64,000 nucleotides of DNA from Phlebotomus papatasi (Eukaryota; Arthropoda; Insecta; Diptera; Psychodidae), in the NCBI RefSeq assembly GCF_024763615.1, contig NC_077224.1:41364712-41428711 (forward strand), given 5' to 3'. Below the pieces are notes generated by a model. The model had not been told where the DNA came from, searched no databases, and saw only the letters and a program-made list of their open reading frames with translations. A program made the translations under genes and the position numbers. This document shows, in pieces, positions 1 to 12,130 of this stretch (within the stretch, counting starts at the first letter, position 1; every line of letters starts with the position of its first letter).

Positions 1-389
1 TTAAAGAAAAAGAATTTAATTTAACAAAAATTGTAAATCAAAAGTCTGCAATTTTTAGAGCGACAAATTAAAATTCAATAGCCAAGATTTCTTGGAAAAT
101 GTGATCAAGATGAAGACACTGCGTAGGATTCAAGTCAAGCAGGGTTTAGCCAAAAATATTGCTAAATCGTCGCTTGTATCACCCGCTATCGTATCTGTTT
201 TTCTTTGAAACTTTCGGTAAGCAAAAAGACTTGTAATCTTAAGTGTTTTTTCCATGGAAATAATTGAGATATGTTTTTCAAAACATATCTACTCAAAATT
301 ACTGCTCTACTTAAGTAGTAACAAATCTTTAGCTTGTTGATTCTTGAAAAAAAAAGATCACAATAATCTTAAAAACAACAATATATATC

Positions 390-617
390 TACACTGAGAG
401 AATGATGATAATTTTAAACTGCATTATTGATCCGAAATCGGTGTAAATATTATGCTTTTTAGGTATATTATGAGTTAAAGTTACCCTTTTTCATGTTAAT
501 TCTACACTTAAAAAGGTGTAAAATTAACGTTAAAAAATTTGATATATTTTTACATCTAAAAAGTGTTAAAGTTACGAGGAAAAAAGGTTAATCGCACCCT
601 CTTTCTTTCTCAGTGTA
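390..617. repeat. Short TIR element, family 1 copy a
   Basis: The sequence begins TACACTGAGA and ends TCTCAGTGTA, so the ends are inverted and each is bounded by TA. A second copy at 55001-55244 shares most of the interior, including the run around a gtgtaaatattatgc motif. No coding capacity is seen. It is a non-autonomous DNA element, probably Tc1/mariner-like from the TA boundary; the family name is unknown to me. Confidence 0.75.
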
Positions 618-676
618 CAATGCTATTTCGCTTTCATTTGAATATTAAAAGCTTTGTAAATCGTAAATGCAACACT

Positions 677-1096
677 TAGGGGAAAGCACTCTCCCTACGA
701 ACATTCATGCCTTCGAATAATGTGAATTTCTTTTACTTTTTCTAAGAGACTCACACATGATTATCGCATAATTATTATCAATAATTCATAATAAGCTAGG
801 GGGAGGTGGGGCTACTTTGAGCTGTGGGGCTAGATTGTTATACTACTTTTTCGCCTATTTCTAAATGAAGCTGGTCCTTACAATTATTTTATTTAGATAC
901 GCAATTATTTTGTCTATCCAAATTACATCATGTTAAAACCCAGTTTCCTTTAGAAACATGCGAAGAAATCGTATAACAATGTAGCCCCACAGCTCAAAGT
1001 AGCCCCACCTCTCCCTAACTAATATTTAATAGAAATGTGTGTCTCCTAGGAAAACTTAAAAAAAATTCACGTTATACGAAGTCTAACTCAAGTGAA
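677..1096. mobile_element. MITE family 2, interrupted copy
   Basis: Starts TA then GGGGAAAGCACTCTCCC and continues with a conserved stretch about a 'catgccttcgaataatgtgaa' core. The intact relative at 28641-28856 shows the uninterrupted order. Here the element is split at 797 by the element at 799-1015. The right end is degenerate, so the end coordinate is approximate. Confidence 0.7.
799..1015. mobile_element. MITE inserted into another MITE (TA duplication)
   Basis: A 217-bp element with near-perfect inverted ends of about 38 bp; the left end reads GGGGGAGGTGGGGCTACTTT. It is flanked by TA at 797-798 and 1016-1017. The uninterrupted host copy near 28750 runs straight through the insertion point, so the ends and the TA duplication are well supported. 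It carries no protein. A related element is at 11231-11436. Confidence 0.85.
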
Positions 1097-1259
1097 TAAT
1101 CCGCTTTTTCTCCAAATTCCGCTCTGGAGCTTAACGGCAAAAGATACCAATACCAACTTCCGGTCTTCGGTGACCCCTAATAAAAAACAATTATCTCCAT
1201 ACAATTTCTCTTTGTTTTTTCCGCCTAAACCATGTTTTTGCTTTATTTAGGAGACGGTA

Positions 1260-2158
1260 GGGGAGACTGGGGCAAAAAGTCACAAATCGAAAAATTCAAA
1301 ATTCAATATCTTCCAAGGTAAAAACGATAGCGGCTTAATTTTTTTTCTATAGATAGCCTCCATAGACCTTCTTCAATGTCGTAAGTTTTTTTTAGAATTC
1401 GAACAAGGAATTTAGAAAATAAAAAATATCGAAATTTTTAGCCATATATATGAAATATTTTCCTTGCAGAAGATAACAATTATTACCTACTTATTTCCCA
1501 AAATTGATGCACTGGTGAATATTTTCTAAACAATTTGGATTTTTTGAATACGAATCCGCTATCTATTTTAGAATTTCACAAAGGTTCTTTTCTCCAGAAA
1601 TCCTTTTATTAAAAATTGCCACTTGGTATAGAGCAAGAGCAAAAAGTAATAAAAAAGCGAAGCAATTTCTGATGTCTTACGGCGAAAAGAAACGTCATTA
1701 TCATGTCTCGCCGCTTGTTGTTTGCATCGGTCACACGATTTGCAGTCTTTTGTGTGTTTTTTCTAAAATATAGATTGAAAAGCGCTTTTCTCGTTTTCTC
1801 ACTTTTCTCACAGAGAAAACGGTGTTTTACAAAGGTGTAGATGAATAAATTTTCTATGAAAATATGTCCTCTATGTATTTTTTCAAATTTGCTCAAGCCT
1901 GTAATGAAGCGAATCAAAATATGATAATACCCAATATGTGGTACTATTTGCCCCAGCATTTTTGAGAATGGCCACAAAATTACCTTTTAAAAATCGGCTC
2001 GATAAACGTATTTCATTACAAAAGAGAGGAAAATTACTTTCACAAAGTTGTAGAGCGGTAAATTTCCTATAAAACTGCGCTAATTAGAAATTTTTGAAGC
2101 GCTCAGCTTGTAAAAAAAATAAAATATCCGTTTTGTGACTTTTTGCCCCAGTCTCCCC
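1260..2158. mobile_element. 899-bp MITE with perfect 27-bp inverted ends
   Basis: The left end reads GGGGAGACTGGGGCAAAAAG and the right end is its exact reverse complement, with identity for about 27 bp. TA flanks both sides (1258-1259, 2159-2160). A 122-codon reading frame on the minus strand (1609-1977) has no recognisable transposase motif and I do not call it a gene. The perfect ends suggest recent activity. Short relatives with similar GGGGA-type ends are at 5843-6029, 8353-9304 and 44243-44455. Confidence 0.88.
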
Positions 2159-2409
2159 TACTATAGATTTCTTTAATTTTCGAATTTGATTTGAATGTGA
2201 CCTAGGCGAACATTTTGTTCATACTTTCTATAACCGCGGGAAAAATCGCCATTTGAATTATTGAAGATCAACAATCACTTTGGATGGCTTATTTTTTAAC
2301 CGATTTCGTTAAATTTGGATTTTTTTGGAAAAATATTGAAATTTCGAACCTGGCTTCATCGCTCTTCATATTTGAAGGATTTTTTCGTAAATTATTTTTT
2401 TACTGTACT

Positions 2410-2780
2410 TTAAGTTTGTTCCCGAACTAGAGGTCAAACGATAAGAGATATCGAGTTCCGGTCTTCGATGACCCCGACCCCCTCCCACAATAAGTGGACA
2501 TTATCTCGAATGATGTTTTCTTCTTTTTCTCCAAAACATGTTTTTTGGTTTATTTCGAAAACGGTTCTATCGTTTTATTTTTATTTCCGGATATGTTTTA
2601 GAGTTAGTCTATGTGAACATTTCGTCCATATACATCTACGATCGGAAAAATTGTCATTTTGAGTTATTGAAGGTCAAAAGTCAAGCACTTTGGAGGGCTC
2701 CTTTTTCAATTTTTGGGATAGGCCTTGAAATTTCTCATTTGGCTACGTCAGTCTCAATCGGTCAATGAATTGATCAAGTA
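2410..2780. repeat. Degenerate dispersed repeat
   Basis: A block with a 'gaggtcaaacgataagagatat' type start followed by a C-rich tract recurs in diverged form at about 1100-1258, 17070-17200, and inverted at 25900-26030 and 26340-26430. Boundaries cannot be fixed by eye. The small reading frames here follow the repeat and are not genes. Confidence 0.45.
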
Positions 2781-5700
2781 CTCGTAATTGGTTTATTTTT
2801 CTCGATTATCTCTTTTCATTTGTACATAGGCAAATGCTAATGTCAAATACATTCCAAGATACTCATTTCTTAACAATTTTCTAGTTCGGAATCGATTTAT
2901 GATTTTGTGAATTAATTTAATCGGTAATAAACCGTTATACATCTAAAATAATTTGAATAAATTTTAAACAATTTTTGACAATGTAAAAATAAGCATTAAA
3001 AAATTAAGTTTCATCTGCAAAACTCAAAATTGTACTGTTCGGTACTGACTGGGCATATTAGGGGAAACCGGAGCAGACTTAGCCAGCAAATGAAATTTTT
3101 GATTGCGTATAATTTGTACAAAAAATCATTGAACCAGACTGAAAAATATTTCAATGAATAGGAAGGGATGTGTTTACTTCGAATAAGTAGTGGTTGCGTC
3201 AATATTCTTTCTAATGCAGGCTGTAACATCCCACTTAAAAATCAGTGAAATTTTCAAGCAATATGTTTCGTCAAAGGGAAAATGAAGAATTTCCCAAGAA
3301 GCAATTTTTTCTTAATATAGTCTTGTAGAATTCCCTAAGTAAGGCATTATAGTACCAAAAATCTTTTTATTTGCTTATAATGTTCTTGGTTTCATCACTG
3401 AGATCACTATAAGTAAAGTGGCGCACTCTTAAAGATCTTAATGGCTTCTATAGGTATTTCAACAGAAAATTCTCACTTTAAGTCTTTTAAAAGTGCACTA
3501 AAAGACTTGTCTAATACTTGGTTCTATAAGGCAGCTATTTTGCTTCTTGGGTTTTCATTTTATCTGCAAACATCTTAGATGAACATTTAATGTTTCATTG
3601 TTTAATTTTCATTTTTGGATATATTTTAGATATTACCCAGGGCCCCAGGGGTCCTTCTATACGATAATCCTAATGAATCATTCCTTATAACGGGTTTTCA
3701 ACGTCGAATGTTAAAAAAAAATGCTCTAAAGAGCGTATTTCTTAACCGAATGGTACCATGTTTAGGCTTATTGGAAAGGTCTTGAAATTCTAAACAAACC
3801 TAAACTAATTCCAATCGGTTATGAACCGGTAATGAACCAATTTATAACCGATAATTCCTTTTTGTAAAAAAATCAGTTGTATTACTCCATGTAAAGCCAT
3901 TTTGGTCGATCTTTTGAGTAATTTATTAATCGATGGTTTAAACCAGTTGCGCAAATGTTGAAAAAGTAATATAGAGGAATAGCATCTAAGTCATGAGTTC
4001 GAGCATTTCGGAAAGCCTGGAACGCTTTTTTTACTGGCTAATTTATTAAAATACTGGAGAAGCTTAATATTTTCAACACTAAAATATTTGAAAATTAATG
4101 ACTTTTTATCAGAAATTCTTAAATTTCAACGAAAGTAAAATTGTTAATAAATGTGAAGTACATAATATATATAGAAAATTACTCCATCTCTTATAACACC
4201 TCTCTCAATGGGAGATTCACAATGTTTGTAATCTTGATAAATCGCCTCGACGTTTCACACCCGAATTACATAATCATGAGATTCCGGAGGGAAACAGTTG
4301 GCAAGATGAGGGTGGAAAAAAGAAAAGAAGAGTGAAATGTAAGAAATCCGTTTCCGTTTCAACTCAATTTCTCCCTTTGTCCTAGAAAAAGAGCTAGAGG
4401 AAAAAACGGGAGAGGGATGAAGAGATAGATCAACGATTGCAGTTCATTAAATCAATAAGAGTTAGAGCCTTAAATGGTCATTTGGCTTACATTTGACCTT
4501 CGACTGATAGGAAAGGTCCACAGAGGCGAGATGGATGGGAACAAAAGGGACTGTCGATTCCTACTAAATCACCCACATTAGATTGTTTTGACCCTTTTCC
4601 AATTGCGAGACGCGTGTGTGAAAACCAAATGGTCTTTTGGTTGCCGACGGTGAAATTTATGTTGTCCTAAATGTAATCTGTCGATAACCACCTTAAATCG
4701 TTTCACATTTTCACACAATTCAATCAAATAGGGGCTGGGGGAATGAAAAGAATCACCATCAACTAGTGAGATTTTCCGCTCCAGGATGGACGGTCGAAGG
4801 GAAAATTCGAAAAAGAAATAACTATAGATCCAACAGTAATGTATTTGACTTCCAAATGAAGCTTCTAAATTGTCCAACTGATCATGGGATTATCTCATCT
4901 CAGTTCCTGCAGGGATGCTGCAAGAAACAACTGCTAGGAGATTTAGCAACAATAAAGGCACAGAAGCTGTACCTTCGAGTGTGCCCAATAAATTAATTAG
5001 AGGAAGAACCACCCAGGATGTCCTTCCTTGCAGTAAAACTTCCCCCGTAAGATAGGAAATCCACCTTCGCAAGAAGAATTGTCTCCCAAATTGAATAATA
5101 TGGAAATTGATAGGGGATGGTGGTTGGGAATTTGTGGGACATCCTGCTGTGGCGTCCAAATAAATCCCCGAAGCACACACCCTTTGTGCGAAATGAATCA
5201 AAATTTAGGGCTGGAGGGACGATTTTGGGTTTGTGTTAATAAATATGTTTGTCACACTGTCCCCCACTTGACTCCGTGACTTGTCTTCCTGATCCATGTC
5301 AATGGATGGTGGCAAGAGTGGTATTACACTCATAACAATATTATTACCATATAATGCCGTGCACTTTCAACTGCCATCGAAATGGGAATATCCTTTTTCC
5401 GTGCTTCACAGCGGGATGTTTGTGCCACATGCGAAATGAATAGAGTTGAAAAAAAAACAGGACCGTATCGGAAGTAAAAATGTATTTTTAACCGTGATCA
5501 TCATAACAATTTCCGATATATTTTTGAATAATTTGAATTTGTCAATAAATAGATCTTGAAAATCCTCTCTAAAAAATTGAAAATCCGAAAATTTTAAAAG
5601 ATATCAAGGCTTATTTAAATTTTAACTATTTTAAGCCTATTTTTAAATTTTAATGAACCATAAATTTTAATCTTCATGAAGAGGAGCATATAAAGTTTTT

Positions 5701-5842
5701 TTTTCACTTTGTAAAATAAAATAAGAGAGGATTCGAATTCGGAATATGGGAAGATAACAAGAAGTCTAAACAACAATCCAAAGTCAATATCCCTAACCGT
5801 TTGGTGTTTGGTCCCGCAGCCGACAGATAGAGAAACGTATTA
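2781..5842. other. Intergenic, no gene seen
   Basis: A left half-element with a GGGGAAACCGGAGCAGACTTA end starts near 3061 but has no matching right end. Positions about 4200-5450 are less AT-rich and match nothing else in the window. They could hold regulatory DNA or an unrecognised exon of an upstream gene, but no reading frame there shows a family motif or sensible splice boundaries. Confidence 0.4.
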
Positions 5843-6029
5843 GGGGAGACCGGGGTAGAATTAGCCAACAAATGAAGCTTTTTTTTCGCGCGTGATTTGT
5901 GAAAAAAATGATAAGGTTTGTCTAATGTTTTTATGTTTCATAAGTAGCATTAGGATTTTGGCTACATGAAATAGTGTAGTTAATCCACTGACTAATTCTA
6001 CCCCTGGCTATAGGTACCCCGGTCTCCCC
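5843..6029. mobile_element. 187-bp MITE, TA-flanked
   Basis: Inverted ends GGGGAGACCGGGGTAGAATT and its near reverse complement, with TA on both sides. It shares the first GGGGAGAC bases with the 1260-2158 element but differs inside, so it is a sister family with convergent or homologous tips. Confidence 0.85.
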
Positions 6030-6086
6030 TACTAAATTTAAGGACGTCATTTTTGGCTTCAACAGATTGAGTATTACTTTGGGTAA

Positions 6087-6552
6087 CCCTTTAACGACGA
6101 GACACTTTTTACGGACTGAAAATCAACAATAAAATTTAAATTGATAAACATAATCAATGATAAGTCTTACATCTAACCTTGGAAAGTCCAACAGAGTCTG
6201 ATTCAGTGTATTTTGTGCTTCTATGAACGACGGGGACAAAAATAGCCCAAAAATTTAAGTAATTTTTCTGACAATACCAATGAATAATATTTTTCGCTTT
6301 AATGAAAAATATTACGTGTGAGTATTGTAGTTTTTATTGCCAAAAGGGTTTTGCTTAAAAAAAAACTGAAAGTACAAAAAATAAATAAAATCAATTATGA
6401 ATTTGATAATTTAAAAATTCGCCATTTTTGAGCTTAAATATTTACTACATAGCAAATAGCTAAAGACTTGCAAAAAATATCCTAGATTCCATTTCCACCA
6501 GGAAAAATTATTTTTTTTATGGAACACCGGTGTTCCAATCGTCCTTAAAGGG
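6087..6552. mobile_element. piggyBac-type non-autonomous element
   Basis: The left end is CCCTTTAACGACGAGAC and the right end is the imperfect reverse complement ending TTAAAGGG. The right flank is TTAA (6553-6556); the left flank is a one-base variant, GTAA. CCC-starting ends next to TTAA are the signature of piggyBac elements. An inverted, left-truncated relative ends at 48110, again followed by TTAA. Confidence 0.6.
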
Positions 6553-6565
6553 TTAAACTGAATAG

Positions 6566-6931
6566 TAGAGTGACTGTACCAAATTTCGGCCAGTTTTCAA
6601 TTTCGGTCACTTCTTTTGTTCTCAAATTTTCAAAAATTTCTAATTTTTCACACTCTAAATATTAAACAATGCAAGAAATAAAAAAAAAACAGTTTCTACA
6701 AATCAGATGATGCGAAAAAGACTTTGGAAGAATACCGGAAGCGCAAAGAACTATGAGAATCAAAGTGACCGAAATATTACGCAAAGCCATCTCTGTGTTT
6801 TACTCATTTTAAATTGTATTAAGAATAATTTTAGAGAAAACACAAACACAGACTATAAAAAATATTACATTTCAAACATAAGATTTTTGCGCTTATATAC
6901 AACTATACCGAAATTTGGTATAGCTACCTTA
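6566..6931. repeat. Old copy of the 'ccaaatttcgg' MITE family
   Basis: Both ends carry inverted versions of a ccaaatttcgg core, and the interior aligns by eye with the TA-flanked copies at 24395-24820, 25294-25650 and 43593-44018. It is more diverged than those. The 86-codon reading frame at 6707-6967 lies within it and is not considered coding. Confidence 0.6.
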
Positions 6932-7017
6932 AGAAGCAAATTCAAAATTTTAAACCATAAATTTTAAATCATAAATACAGTGCCTGATTCGTTATTTGAA
7001 TGATTGGGAGACAATAT

Positions 7018-7365
7018 GACAGGTGTCCGCTTCGTTATCCGGATGGATTTTTTGAATTTGTTCAACGTCTCGAAAATATAATACAAGTTTTTTTGTAGAA
7101 TTAGAATAAAAGTTTTAAATAACAATTAAAACAAATAATTAGAGAATTCTATGCTATTATACTTAATTTATTAAACAAAAACAGAGGCAAAATTGAGCAT
7201 ATCCTATGCTTTAGCCATAGGATATGTTCAATTTTGCCTCTGAGCTATGCAATTCATATTTATTGCTGAACACACATGCATACATGACCTCAAAAGTATT
7301 TTAAATGTAACCATCGGTAACTCATCCGGATTACGCCGATCCGGATTAGAGAGCGGACACTGTTA
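7018..7365. repeat. TIR element with 'gttatccgg' ends
   Basis: The left end reads CCGCTTCGTTATCCGGATG, and a degenerate inverted match ends in gagcggaca at the right. Related ends occur at 20930-21065 and 51974-52302. It is an old non-autonomous element; the coordinates are approximate. Confidence 0.5.
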
Positions 7366-7376
7366 AAATATTCTTG

Positions 7377-9368
7377 CACTCTTAGAAAAGTTTAGACATG
7401 ATTACTAATGAAAATTAGTTGATAGGGCGATTATTATCAAATCTATTTAAAATAGTTCTTAAAATCTTAAAACATTTTTCTCATAATAATTTTATTAGTA
7501 GTAAGACCATAAGGCAATATTTCCGTGGATAAGTTGCAACAATTAATCTCATAATGGTTTCATACAATTATATTTGCTTGTGTTAATTAAATGAAATCGA
7601 TAGCTCAACTAATATTGATCACTATTTCTATTTAGTTCTCACAACTAATATAAATAAATGGGCCTATATTTTCATAAAGTTCTGACAACTTTTGCAATAG
7701 TAAAGAGTGGTTTTTTACTTATGTGTTGAAGCTTTTTCGAGTTTCAAGCAGCCACCGTGCTTCAGTCTTACGGAAGAAGCGCATGTGAAAGGATGTCGCT
7801 TCTTTCAAGTCCCACTATCTTAAGGGGACTTTATGCTTTATATGCCAAATTTTTTTGTGTAATCAGTGCGAATCTCAGTTGAATATTTTCTAAAATTCAT
7901 AAATTAAATAAAAACTATAAATAAAAATATTATGAATTATATGGACATAGAGTATCCGCCGTAGAGTGATATTCTGCATCATTTTACCAGCAAACTTCAG
8001 TTGGATGCTTATGGTCTTATGCATGAATTTGTATAAGAAAATGGAAAAGGAATATGAATAGCATAAAATAATTTTAAAAATTCTTTAAAAAAAACAATTA
8101 TTACGAATTAATCTTCATAACTAATAAGATATAGGCATCACAATAAATGCTATATATAGTAATCACAACTAATATGATATAGTTATTACAGCCAATAACC
8201 CCGGTTATTTAGTTATTGGAACTAATATGTTATAGTACCCGTTACTATTTTGATTTAGTTGTGATAACTAAATGAAAAGGATACTTCAACTAATTGAGGT
8301 CAACTATTTCATTTAGTTAGCCAACCTAAATATATAGTTGGGTCTATACTTAGGGGGAACTGGGGTAGTAGTAAACAGGGGTAGTTGTAAACACTGTGAT
8401 TTTTTCATTAATTTTAAGACTCCAGAGGATAAAACCCATAAGCATTCATAGATACCATGGGGATGTATGTCCACAGATGAATTGGTCAACATAATCCTAA
8501 TACTTTATAAATAAAAATCATTTTTCCCGAAAATGTTGATATTTCAATTATTTTGGTCATTTGGATTTCCAACTGGAAATTAAAAACTGTGTAAAATAAT
8601 CGAAATGTAGCAATAGCAGTTCTTTCCTACATTTTTTAGGATTATATTTATGCATTTACTAGAGAAATTGATATTCTCATTATTTCAAAAGAATTAATAA
8701 TTGGTCAGAAAACAGCATTTGGGGTAGATGTAATCAGGCAATTTCAATTTCACAAAATGAGTAGGTAAAAGAGCGGGAAATTGACCTTCATGCGAAATAT
8801 CTATAATTCATAGATTACGAAAAAAATTGGTGGCACTGTGTTCAATAAAAAGTCACATGATGTCAAAATATGGGGAAAATCCATTGAAAAATGTCTTTGA
8901 TATGCATGCTTTTAGTTTTTTTGCTATTTTAATTAATCTTTGTAAAAAGTGTCGTGATTTTTTGAAAAATATACAGTTTTTATATATCTCTTAAGTAATT
9001 AAAATAATCGAAAGTGGTGCAAAGTTAATTTCAAGGGTGGAAAAAAGGGTGTTTACATCCTCCCCAGAAAGTGTTTACTTCTACCCCAGGTATTTTGTGA
9101 AAAGAGAAAAATGCACAGTGACACAAATTTTATTTTTATGGAAAACTCAATTGTTTTCCAGCATCCGCATTACCTTCGATGTATTGCCTATACCCAAGGG
9201 TAAAACATGAGCTAAGAAAGATTTTCCAAAAAATCACGGTGTCCTTGGAAAATCACCTCAAATTCGCATCTATCGAAAATGGTTACATGTGCCCCAGTCT
9301 CCCCTACTATATTTTATAGTTCTAATAACTGCATATGAGCTTGTACGAACTATTTTTTTCTAAGAGTG
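7377..9368 (-). mobile_element. MITE family X, long copy carrying an insertion
   Basis: Ends CACTCTTAGAAAA and TTTTTTTCTAAGAGTG are inverted, and TG flanks both sides. It is the reverse orientation of the copies at 27734-28415 and 46478-47159 (about 682 bp). This copy also holds about 350 bp of interior (roughly 7740-8100) that the other two lack, so it may be closer to a longer parent. The element at 8353-9304 interrupts it. Confidence 0.82.
8353..9304. mobile_element. 952-bp element nested in family X
   Basis: Begins GGGGGAACTGGGGTAGTAGT and ends with a reverse complement of the GGGGA-type tip (gtgccccagtctcccc). It is flanked by TA at 8351-8352 and 9305-9306. The uninterrupted family X copies read straight across with a single TA, proving the insertion and its 2-bp duplication. 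No protein domain is recognised inside. Confidence 0.85.
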
Positions 9369-11230
9369 TGACAAAGGAAAAGTTAATAAGTTATGAACAA
9401 CCATCAATGCACGCAAATGGATCTCATTGCAAATGGAATCTCATGCAAATCGATTTTTCCAATTTGCTGCAGTTTGTCTAAAATAGGTTTTGTTTTTAAA
9501 GCTCTACTTTTTAACTTTCCTATTTACTGAATACACCTCTGGGATCTATTGTCGAAGGAGGAGCTTTGGAAAGAAATAAAAGCCCTGAGAAGTGTGAAAA
9601 GTGGAAAAGAGAAGAGCAAAAAGTCGTCAAGATTCAGGAAGGAAAAGTTATTAGATCAGAGGAAGGAAGGAAGGAAAGAAGTGGGGAGAAAATATCACAC
9701 TTCTTTTACCAGTTAATTAATTCAGTAAATTTCACGGTGAATCAACTTTCACAATAGTTTTCTATCCGATAACTATAATACCCAGTTCTTCTTTACCAGA
9801 AAATTCTCCCGTGTGGGATGATGAGGAAAAATCTGGTGGAAATGAGTTATTGTGTAAATATGATAATGACTTTAATAATGCACTAATCCTGGGTACTCAT
9901 TTTCCCACCCTTGATCTCTCAACAGTGTTTTTGGGGATGCTCTCGCTCTCACCAGAGCGGTGTTTGTACAGAAAAGGCGGGAAATGGAAATAAATGAAAT
10001 GTAACGACGGGGCGTCGCTTCAGGGATGGATTATGGACAGGGGGATGCTTCTAAATAAATATCACCAAATGTATTTCATGGGTGAGTGTTGAAACGAGGA
10101 TTCGTGGTGGATTGTTTCACTTTGGACCATAGATTACTCTCCCTGCCATAACACCTTGTCCTCTCTTTGCTCACAATCTCTTTCATGGCTTCTTCCTGAC
10201 TTTTCACACAATTTTCCAGTCACTTCTCGATGGACTGTACGGTCGAAGGGACGCATATTTCTTTCGCCAAGTGAAAATTTTATCCGTGTGATTTCGTCTG
10301 TTTTTCTTGGAAAATACCTGCAGTTCTTTTTGCAAGTGAACTTTAGTAACCTTAGTGTGTGGTCTAGAGATTATGAAATGAGTAGTGTCGGTTTAGATGT
10401 TGGCGTTATGTGGCGCCTTTCAGAAGACCTCAATGTTGCTCGAAGATTTGCTGTCCGGGTTCAGCATCATCATCATCCGCGAACTAGTGGAATGCCCATG
10501 ATTTATAATGGTAATTTAAGTTTAAAAATGCTTTTGAATTCTATTTTTTTTTTAAACATTATGCAGTGATTCCACTGAATGCGATGTAAATAATCTTATA
10601 AAAAAATATTTTTAAAACTATTATTTAAAAACAAACTCAAAATAAACTACAATTTTAAAAATGTTAGTTATGTTGCAATATGTTAAAATTACTGGTTTTT
10701 GAAAGTCATTCTTGCAAGAGGATGATCATGCTGGAAGAAGAAAGAGGCTTTGCATTTGACAACGGATCAAAGATCAAATTACTGTTTAAATAGAAAATTA
10801 AAGGTCTTATACCTAAAGCAAATGATTGCTAAAATAACATAAGTATCGTGGCTCGTACTTTAGATTTTGATGTGAGCTAAATCTATCGTGTTTTTGTATT
10901 TTAATTTTATCTTTGCTTATTTTGTTTTTTTTTTCACGGACTTCCGGAAGACCTGAGTGAGAGGTTGTTAATCAATTTTATAAAAAATTTAAAGTTCTTT
11001 ATTTTTCCTGAACACCCCTTACCTATATCTCGAAAAGAAAGTTGCTTTTGATAAATAATTTTGTGATGAAAATTTCCAACTATAATCAATTTTTGTATTG
11101 GAAATTTATTTGTCTACAAAGACAATTTTTCTCTATCTTAATGAAAAGTATATTTTTAAAGTCATTTTCCATAAGCTTGAAATTCTTATCTCTGGGTTTA
11201 GACAAAGCAGGAAAAGGATAAGGGAATGTA
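9369..11230. other. Non-repetitive stretch, no confirmed gene
   Basis: Positions about 9800-10570 look unique and less AT-rich. A long plus-strand reading frame covers 10156-10569. The part at about 10380-10509 has four tandem His codons followed by RTSGMPMIYNG and a GT at 10511-10512 that could be a splice donor. It lies 5 kb upstream of the ETS coding exons on the same strand, so it could be an upstream exon of that gene, but I recognise no conserved motif. I keep it as an unproven candidate. Confidence 0.2.
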
Positions 11231-11436
11231 GGGCTACTTTGAGCTGTCGGGCTACATTGATGTACAATTTTTTTACATATTTCTACAGGAAACTGGGCTT
11301 TAACGTAATGTAATTTAGCTCTACAAAACAATTGTGAAAATAAATAAAATAATATAAGGCCCAGTTTCCATTAAAAATTTGCGATAAAAATCAATGTAAA
11401 CGTAAACCCACAGCAGAAAATAGCCCCACCACCCCC
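11231..11436. mobile_element. MITE, sister of 799-1015
   Basis: The left end GGGCTACTTTGAGCTGTCGG matches the 799-1015 element and TA flanks both sides. The right end is a degenerate inverted copy. It is an older relative of the same family. Confidence 0.7.
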
Positions 11437-11913
11437 TAACTGAAGACAAATAGGCCTTCCGATACATTTTACTCCGATTGGTCATTTCATGAGTAGAAAA
11501 ATTATGGAAGGGAATTTGTAGTGGACAAACTCTTCGGAAAATCCTTGAATGAAGAATTGTTTAATTATGAGTTGATCTTAATTAAATTATTAAGTAAATA
11601 AGTAAAGACAATTAAGATTTTTTTTAAAAGCTGACCTTAAATATAAATATTTTTTTTATTTTTTATAAATTTTCCTCGAAATACTTAAAACTTTGGACAA
11701 GTTTAAGTAGTTTCATGAATGCAATCTATATATATGGTAAAAATTTTATGCCTTGGTCGTGTTTTCTTATTAGAAGATAAGCAATTTACAAATTTACAGC
11801 TGATCACATTTTGCTCCAAATTCTCTTAATCATTATTATTTTGAGTTTCAAACGTCTGCTACAATATAGCCAAATTTCTTTTATTATTTGGACATTTTAA
11901 AGCAATGACTGTA

Positions 11914-12130
11914 GAGAGAAGCGCGCTACCTTCGAACGACTCAAGCTTAGGACAATTCAATTTTTTTTCTATATTTATTAATGGATTTGACTCATGACTC
12001 TTTTCAAGAAATTTGAGGCATTGGACTAACTTTTAAAATATAATATTTCAAAAGATCAAATTAATGAATAAAATATTGAAAAAATGAGTTGTTTGAAAGT
12101 TGAGTCAACCGAAGGTAGCGCCGTTTCCCC
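11914..12130. mobile_element. MITE with 'gcgctaccttcg' ends
   Basis: The left end contains gcgctaccttcgaacgactc and the right end contains an inverted version, gagtcaaccgaaggtagcgc, ending in TTTCCCC. TA lies outside each end. Between 12132 and 13373 I see only AT-rich unassigned sequence, including a possible decayed element near 12740-12893. Confidence 0.6.

Noticed and set aside
1609..1977. 122-codon minus-strand frame as a gene
   Set aside because: It lies wholly inside a MITE and has no motif; AT-rich composition and no splice context.
3061..3240. A complete GGGGA-tip MITE
   Set aside because: Only a left end with TA is visible; no inverted right end could be found, so it is at most a fragment.
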